64,000 nt of DNA from Pseudomonas orientalis (GTDB lineage: Bacteria; Pseudomonadota; Gammaproteobacteria; Pseudomonadales; Pseudomonadaceae): the NCBI RefSeq assembly GCF_001439815.1, contig NZ_JYLM01000002.1, positions 682,001 to 746,000 on the forward strand. Direction: 5' to 3'. The position numbers and the translations under genes are program-made. This document shows, piece by piece, positions 26,162-35,579 of the stretch; the stretch's first letter is position 1, and each line of letters starts with the position of its first letter. The notes under the pieces were generated by a model, which had not been told where the DNA came from, did not search any database, and was given only the letters and a program-made list of their open reading frames with translations.

Positions 26162-29119
26162 TTAGAACTGCCAGTTCAGGCTCAGCCCCACGCCCTGGGT
26201 TTTCTCGCGCCCGCCCAATTGGCCGTTGTAATCCAGATTGACCCGTGTTGACGGGCTCAGCGCCAGGCTCGCCTGCAGCCCTACCAACGCGGCGTCGCGC
26301 AGCAACGGCGCGCTGCGCACGGCAAAGGACGGCCCGCCGGCGACAAACGCCAGGTGTTCCTCGGATTCCACCGCCGTCAGGCTGTGTTGCCAGCCCAGCG
26401 AGCCGGACAGATCCAATTGTTGATGGTCGTTCAGCGCCAGGGTTTTCAGTGCGCGCACGCCAAGGGTGCCGAGCAGCGCATCACGTCGGTCATTGCCACG
26501 CTCCAGGGCCGCCGCAGCGCCTTTTTCGTGGAACGACTCGCTGTCCAGGTGCACGTAGGCCAGGTTGGCGAAGGGTTCCAGTGCCAGCGGTTGCAGGTGA
26601 ATGCGGTACGCGGCTTCGGTGAACAACTGCGCGGTGCGGGCCTCCAGCTTGGTCTTTTGCTTGCCGCTGACCTCGCCGTATTGCAGGTCACGCTTCACAT
26701 CGCCGCGATGCCAGCTGTAGGCACCGCCCACACTCAGGCGCCAGTCGCCCAGCTCACGCCCGGCATAGGCGCCGAAGTGGTAGCTGTCGATGGACGCCGA
26801 GGAATGGGTGCCGCTGCCCATGTTCAATGAACTGTCGCTGTAGCCGGCGACCACGCCGACGCGGGTCTGTTCGTCCAGTGCACCGTCGACACCCGCCAGC
26901 AAGCCGCCAAGGGAGGTGGTGGAGCCCGCCGTTTCACCGCGCGTATCGGACTTGCCCCAGGAGCCCAGGGCCTTGAACCACAGGTTGCTTTCACCCGCCA
27001 CCGGCACATGGCGCAGGCGCTCGCCCACCGCGTCGCGCAGTTGGCGGCTGTCGTTGATCAACATCGCGCCCACGGCCGGGTAGATTTCACCGGACAGTTG
27101 CTGCAAACCCTGTTGCGCCGTGGCCACCGAGTCCGATTGCAGCAGGCTTTCATACACCGGGTTGCCCGCGCCCAATTGCTCGGCGGCCGTGGCGACGGCG
27201 CGCTGGTTGCGGGTGGCGGCGACACTGGCGAAGCTGGCGTCATTGCGCCCGACGTTCAGTTGCACGCCATTGGCGGCGTAATCCAGCGTGCCGCCGAGGA
27301 ACAGATAGTTGGGCAGCACCTGGCCGAACTGGCCCTGGATACCGCCTGCCGCCTCAAGAATCGAATACTGCCGGCCGATCAGACTTTGCGCCTGGCTCTG
27401 ACTCAATAACGTCGGGCTGTTTTCCAAGGCCAGGGTGACCGTACCGCCGCCCAGCACGGCCTTGCCGCCGGCGACGATGCGGTCGCTGCCGGTGGGGGTG
27501 AGTTCTACCGCATAGGTGGAGCCCGCGCCCAGGTTCACATCCCCGGCTACCTGCAAGGTGCCCACCGAGTTCCCCGGCGCCACCCGCCCGCCGCTGTTGA
27601 CCGACAGTGCGCCGATCCGCCCGGAGCCGCCGAGGGTGCCGCTGTCGTTGACCGTCACCGCCGAGGTCAAAGAACCGTTCACCGCCAGCAGGCCGCCGTT
27701 GACCAGGGTTGCGCCGCGATAGGTGCTGTCGCCGCCGAGCACCAGGCTGCCCGCGCCGGATTTGATCAGGCTGCCTGCGTACACGCGGTTCGCCGCCGCC
27801 TGATCGCGCGCGCTGCCCACCGCGTAGTCGGTCTGGTCCTGCTGGCTGGCGCCGGCGCCCACGCCGTTCTGCCAGCCCTTGTCGAGCAGGGTTTGCTGCC
27901 AGGCGCCGTGCTCGGCGCGGTCTTCGGCCTGGCGCTGGAGCAGCGCCTGGTCGGAGATGCCGTTGCTCCACACATCGGCCTGCCCGGGCGCGAGGTTCAC
28001 GTCCATTGCGCCCAGCAACTGCCCCGGCCCGTGCATCGCCCGGCCCAAGTCCGGCACGCCCCAGCCGATGATGGCGTTGGGGGCCTGGGTGGGCGAGCCG
28101 TCGAGTTGCGTGGCGGTGGTCAACAGCACCTGCAGCGCCTGCTCGTTGGTCATGTACGGATAGCGCTCCATCACCAGCGCCAGCGCGCCGGTGGCATGGG
28201 GCGCTGACATCGAGGTGCCGGATTTCACGCCATAACCCCCGTCCGGGATGGTGCTGTTGATCAGCGCACCCGGGGTGGAGATACACCAGTATTTGGCGAT
28301 GCCGCATTTGTTGTACTTCTGGTTGTTGGCCCTATCCAGCCCCGACACCGCCAGCCAGTGGCCTTCCAGTTCCGGCTGAAAATACGGCAGCGCCGAACGC
28401 ACGCTGGCATTCGCATAGCCGCTGTTGCCGGCGCTGAACACGTTGATCACGCCGGCCTTGGCCACGTCCGCCGCCGCGTCCAGCCAGGTGCCGCGGTTGT
28501 AGTGCTGGGCGTAGGCGACGTGCAGGTCACCCAGGGTCTGGTAGCTGACATCCTTGGGCTGGCTGCCCCAACTGTTGTTGATGGCGCGCACGCCGGAGTC
28601 CACCAGGGCGCTGTACACCGCTTTGAAGTACTTGGGGTCCGGGGTCGGGCCGAACAGGAAGCTGTCGTTGGCGTTGGTGTTGCCGACGTAGACCTGAGCG
28701 TTATACGCCACGCCATGCATGCCCACGCCATCGCGCGCCGCGCCCATGGTGCCGGTGACGTGGGTGCCGTGGGAGTCGTTGTTCGGGTTGAGCGCGCCCG
28801 TGGTGCTGAAGGCACTGCCATCGACGTACGTGCCGCTGGCGGTGACCGGGTGGAAGCGCTCTTTGGACGCTTCGGGGTGATTGGCGTCAAACCCTGAGTC
28901 CAGCGCGCCGATCTTCACGCCATTGCCGCTGATTCCGGCGGCATAGGCTTCATCGGCCTTCATACGGCCCAGGCCCCAATCGCTCTGGTACTCGGCGGAA
29001 CGCCAACTGGCGGGGTTACCCGGCTGGCCGGTTTCGGCGTATTGCGCCTGTGCCGCAACGGACAACAGCAGCAATGAACCTGCGGTGAAGGGTTTGAACC
29101 GTGGTGAATCCGTGATCAT
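26162..29119 (-). CDS. prtA: Subtilisin-like serine protease autotransporter PrtA
   Basis: A 985-residue autotransporter. The signal peptide spans about residues 1-26 (AGSLLLLSVAAQAQ). The S8 catalytic triad is Asp74 (IGALDSGFDANHPE), His117 (DSHGTHVTGTMG) and Ser303 (SGTSMSAPHATGA). A PATR-type passenger repeat (GSLVLGGDSTYRGATLVNGG) and a C-terminal beta-barrel ending ...SLNWQF follow. Start ATG 29119 has AGGAG 8 bases upstream. It is encoded just after aprF, but it does not need the type I exporter; co-transcription probably reflects shared regulation. Many C-terminal segments are the same as in PrtB, so the two come from a tandem duplication. Confidence 0.95.
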   Translation of the reverse strand: MITDSPRFKPFTAGSLLLLSVAAQAQYAETGQPGNPASWRSAEYQSDWGLGRMKADEAYAAGISGNGVKIGALDSGFDANHPEASKERFHPVTASGTYVDGSAFSTTGALNPNNDSHGTHVTGTMGAARDGVGMHGVAYNAQVYVGNTNANDSFLFGPTPDPKYFKAVYSALVDSGVRAINNSWGSQPKDVSYQTLGDLHVAYAQHYNRGTWLDAAADVAKAGVINVFSAGNSGYANASVRSALPYFQPELEGHWLAVSGLDRANNQKYNKCGIAKYWCISTPGALINSTIPDGGYGVKSGTSMSAPHATGALALVMERYPYMTNEQALQVLLTTATQLDGSPTQAPNAIIGWGVPDLGRAMHGPGQLLGAMDVNLAPGQADVWSNGISDQALLQRQAEDRAEHGAWQQTLLDKGWQNGVGAGASQQDQTDYAVGSARDQAAANRVYAGSLIKSGAGSLVLGGDSTYRGATLVNGGLLAVNGSLTSAVTVNDSGTLGGSGRIGALSVNSGGRVAPGNSVGTLQVAGDVNLGAGSTYAVELTPTGSDRIVAGGKAVLGGGTVTLALENSPTLLSQSQAQSLIGRQYSILEAAGGIQGQFGQVLPNYLFLGGTLDYAANGVQLNVGRNDASFASVAATRNQRAVATAAEQLGAGNPVYESLLQSDSVATAQQGLQQLSGEIYPAVGAMLINDSRQLRDAVGERLRHVPVAGESNLWFKALGSWGKSDTRGETAGSTTSLGGLLAGVDGALDEQTRVGVVAGYSDSSLNMGSGTHSSASIDSYHFGAYAGRELGDWRLSVGGAYSWHRGDVKRDLQYGEVSGKQKTKLEARTAQLFTEAAYRIHLQPLALEPFANLAYVHLDSESFHEKGAAAALERGNDRRDALLGTLGVRALKTLALNDHQQLDLSGSLGWQHSLTAVESEEHLAFVAGGPSFAVRSAPLLRDAALVGLQASLALSPSTRVNLDYNGQLGGREKTQGVGLSLNWQF

Positions 29120-29153
29120 CCGTACACTCCTGTTTTATTGTTATGTCTTGCCC

Positions 29154-30500
29154 CTACCGCGTTCTCTCCGGGCCGAAGGCTTCGTCCACCTTGGCCAGGT
29201 CGGTGTCGCGCAGGTTGCCCGCGTAGTAATGCAATTTGGTCCAGGCCATCAGGTAGTCGTACCGCGCCTGGGCCAGGTCGCGGCGGGTGCTGTAGAGCTG
29301 CTGCTCGGCATTCAGCGCATCGAGGTTGACCCGCTCGCCGCCGAGGATGCTTTGTTTGGTCGACACCACCAGCGCCTCGGCGGAGGTCAGGGCCTTCTGA
29401 TAGGCGCGCAGCTTGCTCACCCCGGACAGGCATGCGCTGAACTGGCGGCGCAGTTCGATCAGGGTTTCGCGGGTCTTGCCTTCCAGTTCGTACTCGGCCT
29501 GCTCCATGGCGCGGCTGGCCTGGCGCGTGGAGGCCGAGATGGCGCCACCGGCATACAGCGGCAGGCTGACTTCGACGCCGATGGTGTTGGTGTCGTAGCG
29601 CTGGTTGTAGGTGTTGCCGCTGTCCGATTCCTGCTTGCGCGAACTGGCGTAGGCGGTAATTTTCGGCAAATGCCCGGCGCGGTTGCGCTCCACTTCATAG
29701 CGCGCCACTTCCAGGGACTGGCGCTGCGAGGCCAGCACCGGGTTGTTGGTCAGCGCCAGTTCGTGCCAGGTGGCGTAGTTGGCCGGGCTCAGGCTGAACG
29801 CGGCGAAGCTCTGGTTCAGCGGTGCCAGGTCGTCGATGTTGACGCTCTGCACACCGATCAGCGCGCCCAGCTCGCGCAGCGAGGCATCCTGCTCATCCAG
29901 GGCCTGGATCTCTTCGGCGGTGGCCAGTTCATAGCGCGATTCAGCTTCCAGGATGTCCGTGCGCGTGCCCTCGCCTGCCTTGAACAAGTGCTCGTTCTGC
30001 TGGAACTGCCGCTCGAAGGCCTTCTTCTTGGCGCGGGCGATGTCGATCTGGTCCTGGGCGAACAACGCCTGGGTGTAATAGCTCAACACCCGCACCAGCA
30101 GTGCCTGGCTCTTGTCGCGAAAGCTCTCGTCGGCAAACAGCGCCTGGGCCACGCCCTTGCGGTAGTTGGCATAGGCTTCGTAGTCGAACAGCGGCTGCTG
30201 CAGGCTGAAGGTGGACCCGTAGCTGTTGTAGTTGCGGTCGTCGCGATAGCTGCCGCCACGCCCGTCGGGCAGGTGCGCTTCGGAATTGTTGCGGCCCTTG
30301 TTGTAGTTGTACGACAGCCTCGGCAACAAGCCGGCACGGCCGATGGTGCGGTTTTCCAGGCCGGCGTCGCGCTCCTTGATCGCGCCGAGGAACACCGGGT
30401 CATTGCGCAGGGCTTGCTCGTACACATCGAACGGGCCCATGGCGGCGTGCGCGCCGGCGCAACTGAACAGCAAGGCGATGAGCACAGGCTTCATGTTCAT
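29154..30500 (-). CDS. aprF: Type I secretion outer membrane channel AprF
   Basis: A 448-residue TolC-family outer membrane factor with a signal peptide (MNMKPVLIALLFSCAGAHA). The rest alternates long coiled-coil helices with barrel strands, the usual TolC repeat. Its ATG overlaps the aprE stop as ATGA (30497-30500), so synthesis is coupled. With AprD and AprE it forms the trans-envelope exporter for AprA and TliA. Only 34 bases separate it from prtA downstream. Confidence 0.95.
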   Translation of the reverse strand: MNMKPVLIALLFSCAGAHAAMGPFDVYEQALRNDPVFLGAIKERDAGLENRTIGRAGLLPRLSYNYNKGRNNSEAHLPDGRGGSYRDDRNYNSYGSTFSLQQPLFDYEAYANYRKGVAQALFADESFRDKSQALLVRVLSYYTQALFAQDQIDIARAKKKAFERQFQQNEHLFKAGEGTRTDILEAESRYELATAEEIQALDEQDASLRELGALIGVQSVNIDDLAPLNQSFAAFSLSPANYATWHELALTNNPVLASQRQSLEVARYEVERNRAGHLPKITAYASSRKQESDSGNTYNQRYDTNTIGVEVSLPLYAGGAISASTRQASRAMEQAEYELEGKTRETLIELRRQFSACLSGVSKLRAYQKALTSAEALVVSTKQSILGGERVNLDALNAEQQLYSTRRDLAQARYDYLMAWTKLHYYAGNLRDTDLAKVDEAFGPERTR

Positions 30501-31789
30501 TCCTCGGTCAACGCGGAGCCGGCGCGATCGAGCAGCGGCTTGAACAGGTAATTGAGCAGCGAGCGTTCGCCGGTGCGCACGAACATCTCGGCGGGCATGC
30601 CCGGCTTGATCACCAGGCCGTGGAGCGTCTCCAGCGCTGCCTCGCTGACGGTGGTGCGCAGCACGTAATACGGCGCACCGGTCTTTTCATCGAGCATCTG
30701 GTCGGCGGAAATCAGGCTCACCTCCCCCGGCACACGCGGGGTGCGGCTCTGGTTGAAGGCGGTGAAGAGGATGTCCACCGGCAAGTGCGCGCCGACCTTG
30801 TCCACAAGGTGCACCGGCAAGTGCCCTTCCACTTCCAGGCGCGTGCCCTGGGGCACGATTTCCAGCAAGGTTTCCCCGGCCCGCACCACGGCGCCCTCGG
30901 TGTGTACGCCGAGGTTGACCGCGATGCCATCGGCCGGTGCGTTGATTTCGCTGTGCTGCAGGTCGAACCCGGCGGAGGCCAGTTGCTGCTCCAGGGTCAG
31001 GCTGCGCAGTTGCGCGTCGGCCAGTTGGCTGCGCACTTCCTTCTGATATTCCTCGCTGTGCTGCTGCAATTTGAGGCGCGATTCGACAATGCCCTGTTCG
31101 ACGCGGCCGCTCTCGCCGGCGTTTTGCGCCAGGTCCTGCTGCACCTGGGACAGCTGGCGCTGGTAGTCCATCAGGCGGTTACGCGGGATGTAACCGTTGT
31201 CGGCCAGCGGTTGCAGGCTGCTCAGTTGGTCACGCAGGGATTGCGCCTGGGCGGTCAGGTCGCTGCGGGCGCGACGCATGCCGCTCAACTGCGACGTGGC
31301 GCCATCGATGCTCGCCCGAATGCCGGCCTGCTCACGGGCAAAGGCCTCGCGCCGGCTGCTGAACAGTTGGCGCTGGCCTTCGAGTACCAGCGCCAGGGCC
31401 GGGTCGGGATTGTTGCTCAGTTGCGCAGGGAAGCTGACGCCGGGCAGGTTGTCACGCTCGCTCTGCCAGCGGGCGGCGCTGGCCCAGGCCATGCGGTACT
31501 GGGCCTGCAGCGATTGCACGTCGGCCTGGTGCTGGGTCTGGTCGAGGCGAAACAGCGGCTGGCCTTGTTTCACCACCTCGCCTTCACGCACCAGTATCCG
31601 GCTGACCACGCCGGGGCTGAGGGTCTGCACGGCCTTGCGCTTGCCCGACACCACCACCGTGCCTTGCACGGGAATCCCTTGATCGAGCGGCGCCAGGCTG
31701 GCCCAGAGGAAAAATCCGCCGGCGCCGACCACGGTCAGCAGCCAGCCCATGCGTACAAAGAAGCGCGCCTCGTGTTGCTCGTAAATCAT
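30497..31789 (-). CDS. aprE: Type I secretion membrane fusion protein AprE
   Basis: A 430-residue HlyD-family adaptor. A single N-terminal membrane helix (MGWLLTVVGAGGFFLWASLA) is followed by the biotinyl-lipoyl-like motif VQTLSPGVVSRILVREGEVVKQGQPLFRLD, here quoted by its ends VQTLSP and LFRLD, then a long coiled coil (about 110-260) and a beta-barrel end. The start is ATG 31789 behind AAGGATA; the frame continues upstream through a REP element, but that part is not conserved protein. It bridges the AprD ATPase and the AprF channel. Confidence 0.95.
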   Translation of the reverse strand: MIYEQHEARFFVRMGWLLTVVGAGGFFLWASLAPLDQGIPVQGTVVVSGKRKAVQTLSPGVVSRILVREGEVVKQGQPLFRLDQTQHQADVQSLQAQYRMAWASAARWQSERDNLPGVSFPAQLSNNPDPALALVLEGQRQLFSSRREAFAREQAGIRASIDGATSQLSGMRRARSDLTAQAQSLRDQLSSLQPLADNGYIPRNRLMDYQRQLSQVQQDLAQNAGESGRVEQGIVESRLKLQQHSEEYQKEVRSQLADAQLRSLTLEQQLASAGFDLQHSEINAPADGIAVNLGVHTEGAVVRAGETLLEIVPQGTRLEVEGHLPVHLVDKVGAHLPVDILFTAFNQSRTPRVPGEVSLISADQMLDEKTGAPYYVLRTTVSEAALETLHGLVIKPGMPAEMFVRTGERSLLNYLFKPLLDRAGSALTEE

Positions 31790-31819
31790 GCAAGTATCCT
31801 TACTGCTTGACGCAAAACG

Positions 31820-31920
31820 TGTAGGAGCGAGCTTGCTCGCGAAAAACCCGCAGGCACTGTGTGTATCCAATCGGAGCACGTCATCGTTGACGACTTTCGC
31901 GAGCAAGCTCGCTCCTACCA
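31820..31920. repeat. REP pair, family A, between aprD and aprE
   Basis: Inverted family A cores at about 31820-31843 and 31895-31919 inside the operon. The arm next to aprD is translated as the end of AprD. In its absence aprD and aprE would be nearly contiguous. Confidence 0.9.
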
Positions 31921-33623
31921 CCGGTTTTTTCCCTGGGTGCTTCGTGCTGGCCCGACAACGCGCGCAGCACTTCCTGGCTCGGTCCGAACGCCTGCAACTG
32001 GCCCTCGCTGAGCACCAGCAACTTGTCGGCCTGGGCCAAGGCGGAGGAACGGTGCGTCACCAGTACCACGCTGCTGCCCTGGGCCTTCATCTGCACGATG
32101 GCGCTGGCCAGCGCCGCTTCGCCGACGGTGTCGAGGTTGGAGTTGGGTTCATCCAGCACGATCAGGCGCGGCCCGCCATACAGGGCGCGGGCCAGGGCCA
32201 CGCGTTGCTTCTGCCCGCCGGACAGACCGCCGCCGTTGTCGCCCAGCAGGGTGTCGTAGCCCTGGGGCAGGCGCAGGATCAATTCGTGCACCCCGGCCTG
32301 TTGCGCGGCCTTGACCACCCGTTCCGGGTCGGCCTCGCGAAAGCGCGCGATGTTGTCAGCGATGCTGCCGCTGAACAGTTCGATGTCCTGGGGCAAATAG
32401 CCGATATGCGGGCCGAGGTCATCGCGGTCCCAGCGGTGAATATCCGCGCCGTCCAGGCGCACCGTGCCGGCCAGGGTCGGCCATACGCCTACCAGCACGC
32501 GGGCCAGGGTGGATTTGCCCGAGCCCGAGGCGCCGAGCACACCCAGCACTTCGCCCGCCGCCAGGTTGAAGCTGACGTGGTGCAGGGTCGCCAGGCGTCG
32601 ACCGGGTGGGCCGGCGCTGACCTGCTCGAAACTGACCTGGCCCTTGGGCGCCGGCAAAGCCATCTGCTCGGCTTGCGGGGGGAACTCGCGCAGCAATTCG
32701 TCGAGGCGCTGGTAGGCCAGCTTGGCTGAACTCCACTGCTTCCACACTGCAATCAGTTGGTCGATGGGGCTGAGTACCCGCCCCATCAAAATGGAGCCGG
32801 CGATCATCATCCCGGCGGTCATATCGCCCTTGATCACCAACAAGGCGCCCAGCCCCAATACCAAAGATTGCAGGCACAACCGCAAGGATTTGCTCAGGGA
32901 GGTGATCACCGAACCGGTGTCGCTGGCCTTGTTCTGCAAGCCCAGGAACTGCGAATGCACCGCGAACCAGCGCTGGCGCAGCGCTCCGAGCATGCCCATG
33001 GCCTGGATGGTTTCGGCATTGTGCAAATGGCTGGTGGCCAACTGCGTCGACTGCTGGGAAAAACCGGCGGCGTCGCCCAGGGGCTTTTTGGTCAGGTACT
33101 CGTTCAGGCAGGCCAGGCCGATCAGCAGCACGGCCCCCGCCGTCGCCAGTATGCCAAGCCACACGTTGAACAGGAAAATCACGAACAGGTAGATCGGAAA
33201 CCAGGGCGCGTCGAAAAATGCGAACAGCGCGGGCCCCGTAATGAACTGGCGAATGTGGGTCAGATCGCCCAGGGATTGCCCGGCATGCCCCTGCCCGCGT
33301 TGCAGGTTGCGTTCGAATGCGGCTTTGTAGACGCGCAAGTTGAACCGTCGCTCCAACTGGCTGCCGATGCGGATCACCACAAAACTGCGGACAACTTCCA
33401 GCAGGCCAATAAAGACAAAGAACCCGACGACCATCAGCGTCAACATCACCAGGGTGGTTTCGTTCTGGGAGGACAGCACGCGGTCGTACACTTGCAGCAT
33501 GTAAATCGATGGCACCAGCATCAACAGGTTAATCAAGGCGGTAAAACAGCCAACGCTGATCAAGATGCTCTTGTATTCACCCAGCGCCTTGAACAAGGGC
33601 GCAACGCTGTGGGGCTTGGCCAT
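31881..33623 (-). CDS. aprD: Type I secretion ABC transporter AprD
   Basis: A 580-residue exporter with a six-helix membrane domain (about 20-300) and a C-terminal ATPase. Walker A is GASGSGKST, signature LSGGQKQR, and Walker B LIVLDEPNSNLD, with the switch histidine in LVTHRSSAL. It lacks an N-terminal C39 peptidase or CLD domain, as expected for exporters of RTX proteases and lipases. The final residues GRSELARESRQR come from a REP arm and are probably not functional. It is preceded by aprI and energises secretion of AprA and TliA. Confidence 0.95.
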   Translation of the reverse strand: MAKPHSVAPLFKALGEYKSILISVGCFTALINLLMLVPSIYMLQVYDRVLSSQNETTLVMLTLMVVGFFVFIGLLEVVRSFVVIRIGSQLERRFNLRVYKAAFERNLQRGQGHAGQSLGDLTHIRQFITGPALFAFFDAPWFPIYLFVIFLFNVWLGILATAGAVLLIGLACLNEYLTKKPLGDAAGFSQQSTQLATSHLHNAETIQAMGMLGALRQRWFAVHSQFLGLQNKASDTGSVITSLSKSLRLCLQSLVLGLGALLVIKGDMTAGMMIAGSILMGRVLSPIDQLIAVWKQWSSAKLAYQRLDELLREFPPQAEQMALPAPKGQVSFEQVSAGPPGRRLATLHHVSFNLAAGEVLGVLGASGSGKSTLARVLVGVWPTLAGTVRLDGADIHRWDRDDLGPHIGYLPQDIELFSGSIADNIARFREADPERVVKAAQQAGVHELILRLPQGYDTLLGDNGGGLSGGQKQRVALARALYGGPRLIVLDEPNSNLDTVGEAALASAIVQMKAQGSSVVLVTHRSSALAQADKLLVLSEGQLQAFGPSQEVLRALSGQHEAPREKTGGRSELARESRQR

Positions 33624-33703
33624 ATCTTTTTATCTTCCCTGAACCCGGATGACGCGCAAATAGTTGCCCAACCCCTGATAAGGAGCGGTCAACTAACAAA
33701 TGA

Positions 33704-33721
33704 AGTTATAAGCTTATAACT
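33704..33721. promoter_or_regulatory. Perfect 18-base AT-rich palindrome between aprI and aprD
   Basis: AGTTATAAGCTTATAACT reads identically on both strands. It lies 5 bases after the aprI stop and about 80 bases before the aprD start. It could be an operator for an internal promoter or an mRNA structure between the protease/inhibitor pair and the exporter genes. Confidence 0.5.
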
Positions 33722-33726
33722 GGAAA

Positions 33727-34083
33727 CTAAGGCGTGCGCCGCAATGCAACTACGCCACCGGATTTAGTGCGGCCCTCATATTCGCCTTCCTTCTGGCGAT
33801 TCAAGTGCGTGATCCCGCTGCCTTCGGCATTCATCAGCCAGATACCGTCCGGGGTGGGCGACCAGGTCAAGGGCTTTTCACCCAGCCATTGCGCCACACA
33901 CGCCACATCGCCGCCCAGGCTGTTGGCCTGCTCTTGCAGGTCCAGCGCACACACCTGGTCACCCTGGTGCAACTGCCAATGCCCCGCCAGCTGCGCGGTA
34001 CTGGGTAAAACAAGACTGCTCGCCATTGCATGGGCTCCTGCCGACACGATCAAAAGGGTCAACCACTTGGAAAAACGCTGCAT
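33727..34083 (-). CDS. aprI: Periplasmic inhibitor of the alkaline metalloprotease, AprI
   Basis: A 118-residue protein of the Inh/Omp19 family. The signal peptide ends near AHAMA, and the mature beta-barrel-like domain has LAGHWQLHQGDQVCALDL and two cysteines (VCALD, DVACVAQW) that form the conserved disulphide. It binds the active site of AprA and protects the periplasm. It follows aprA by 47 bases, the standard position. ATG 34083 has GGAG upstream. Confidence 0.93.
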   Translation of the reverse strand: MQRFSKWLTLLIVSAGAHAMASSLVLPSTAQLAGHWQLHQGDQVCALDLQEQANSLGGDVACVAQWLGEKPLTWSPTPDGIWLMNAEGSGITHLNRQKEGEYEGRTKSGGVVALRRTP

Positions 34084-34130
34084 CGTTTGGCTCCATCCTG
34101 GAACGCGGCGCCGAAGCGCCGCGCCTTACA

Positions 34131-35564
34131 TCACGCCACGATGTCGCTGGCAGCGGCCTGGCCCACGGTGGTGACGAGGAAATCCGCCACGCCGTGCCCG
34201 GAGAAGTCCACGGCCAACGTACCCAGGTTGGTACCTGAGGCGTAGGACAGAACCGCGTCGCCGGCATGCCCGGTGAAGGCATTGACGAAGGTCACGCCCG
34301 CACCCTTGGTGATACCGGACAGGTCGATCTTGTCCGAACCCGAGGTGAAGTCAAAGATCTTGTCCGCAGCCCCTGGCTTGGAGTCGGAACTGGCACCGTA
34401 CACGAATGTATCGCTGCCGGCGCCGCCCCACAGTTGGTCCGCACCGCCACCGCCGTAGATGAGGTCGTTGCCGGCCCCGCCCTTGATCAGGTTGGCCGCC
34501 TGGTTACCAATGATCAGATCGTTACCCGCGCCACCGAAGGCGTTCTCGACCGTCACGCCCTTGGCAATCGACACGTTGCCCACCAGGCCGCCAACGTCGG
34601 AGAACGAGGTGGCATTGAGGTTGATCTTCTGGTTCTGGGTAAATCCGGAGAAGTCCAGGGTGTCATTGCCGCCACCGTCCCATACCGAGAACACCAGCTT
34701 GTCGGCATTGGAGGTGGCGCTGAGGAAATCACGCCCGGTGTTGGAGTTGAAACCGTAGGTGGTGTCACCGGCGCGGGTATTGAGGTTGGCACCGTAGAGC
34801 TTCTGGATCGCGGCGATGTCGTCGATCAGCGGACCGGAAGCGTACGCCTCGACCCCGCCTTTGCTGAAGTTCTGGTTGGTGTTGCTCTCGCTCCAGTAAC
34901 TCATGAGGCTATAGCCGCGCGTGTCCTGTCCATAGGTCGCGTCGTTGTAGGTCGGGTTGCCGTTCCCGGCGTTGTAGTCGCCAGGGTGAGCCAGGCCCAG
35001 GGTGTGGCCGATTTCGTGGGTCAGGGTCTGCCGGCCGTAATTGTTCAGGTCCGGCGTCTTGTTCGGCGTGTAGCTGTTGTTGGTCAGGTACCACGAGGTG
35101 CCGTCGTAGCCTGCGCCGGTGCCGGGCAGGTAAGCGAACGCCGCCGCGCCGTCCTGGCCACCGCTGTAGTTGCCGAAGGTCATATGCCCGTCGCCGCCGG
35201 AAGCCTTTTCGGTAAAGGTCACGTTGGCCACATCCGACCAGGACTGCATGGCCAGTGCGGCCTGTGCTTTCTGCTGGGCGTTGAATTGGCTGAAGCCGGA
35301 GATGCCATGTTTGTTCATGGTGCTCTGGGTAGCCGAGGTGAGGAAGGTGTAGGTCAGATCGATCTTGCCGTTGCCATCAAAGTCCCGGTAGGCGGCGCCA
35401 TCCCGCAGCAGTTGGGTGGCTGCCTGGTCCACGCTGTAGGACGGTTTGCCATTGACCGTGAGGTTGCCGCCACGGTCATACAAGTGGCTGAAGCTATCGA
35501 TTTGCGAGTAAGCGGTGCTGGCTTGCGCGGCAGATACAATAGCCTTGTCTTTTACTTTTGACAT
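34131..35564 (-). CDS. aprA: Serralysin-type alkaline metalloprotease AprA (AprX)
   Basis: A 477-residue M10B metalloprotease. The zinc site is in [17 protein letters not shown] and the Met-turn is [12 protein letters not shown] nonapeptides ([20 protein letters not shown], then [11 protein letters not shown]) bind calcium near residues 335-390. The C-terminal type I secretion signal ends in ...SDIVA. A short N-terminal propeptide is present and there is no Sec signal. It is the first gene of the secretion operon. Its ribosome site CAAGGAAG also matches the RsmA/CsrA consensus, in keeping with Gac/Rsm control known for AprA in fluorescent pseudomonads. Confidence 0.96.
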   Translation of the reverse strand: MSKVKDKAIVSAAQASTAYSQIDSFSHLYDRGGNLTVNGKPSYSVDQAATQLLRDGAAYRDFDGNGKIDLTYTFLTSATQSTMNKHGISGFSQFNAQQKAQAALAMQSWSDVANVTFTEKASGGDGHMTFGNYSGGQDGAAAFAYLPGTGAGYDGTSWYLTNNSYTPNKTPDLNNYGRQTLTHEIGHTLGLAHPGDYNAGNGNPTYNDATYGQDTRGYSLMSYWSESNTNQNFSKGGVEAYASGPLIDDIAAIQKLYGANLNTRAGDTTYGFNSNTGRDFLSATSNADKLVFSVWDGGGNDTLDFSGFTQNQKINLNATSFSDVGGLVGNVSIAKGVTVENAFGGAGNDLIIGNQAANLIKGGAGNDLIYGGGGADQLWGGAGSDTFVYGASSDSKPGAADKIFDFTSGSDKIDLSGITKGAGVTFVNAFTGHAGDAVLSYASGTNLGTLAVDFSGHGVADFLVTTVGQAAASDIVA

Positions 35565-35571
35565 AAACGTA

Positions 35572-35579
35572 CTTCCTTG
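35572..35579 (-). promoter_or_regulatory. aprA ribosome site, also an RsmA/CsrA-type motif
   Basis: On the minus strand the leader reads CAAGGAAGTACGTTT before ATG. CAAGGAAG fits the CANGGANG recognition motif of RsmA/CsrA proteins and is also the Shine-Dalgarno. Translational repression at this site is inferred. Confidence 0.5.
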
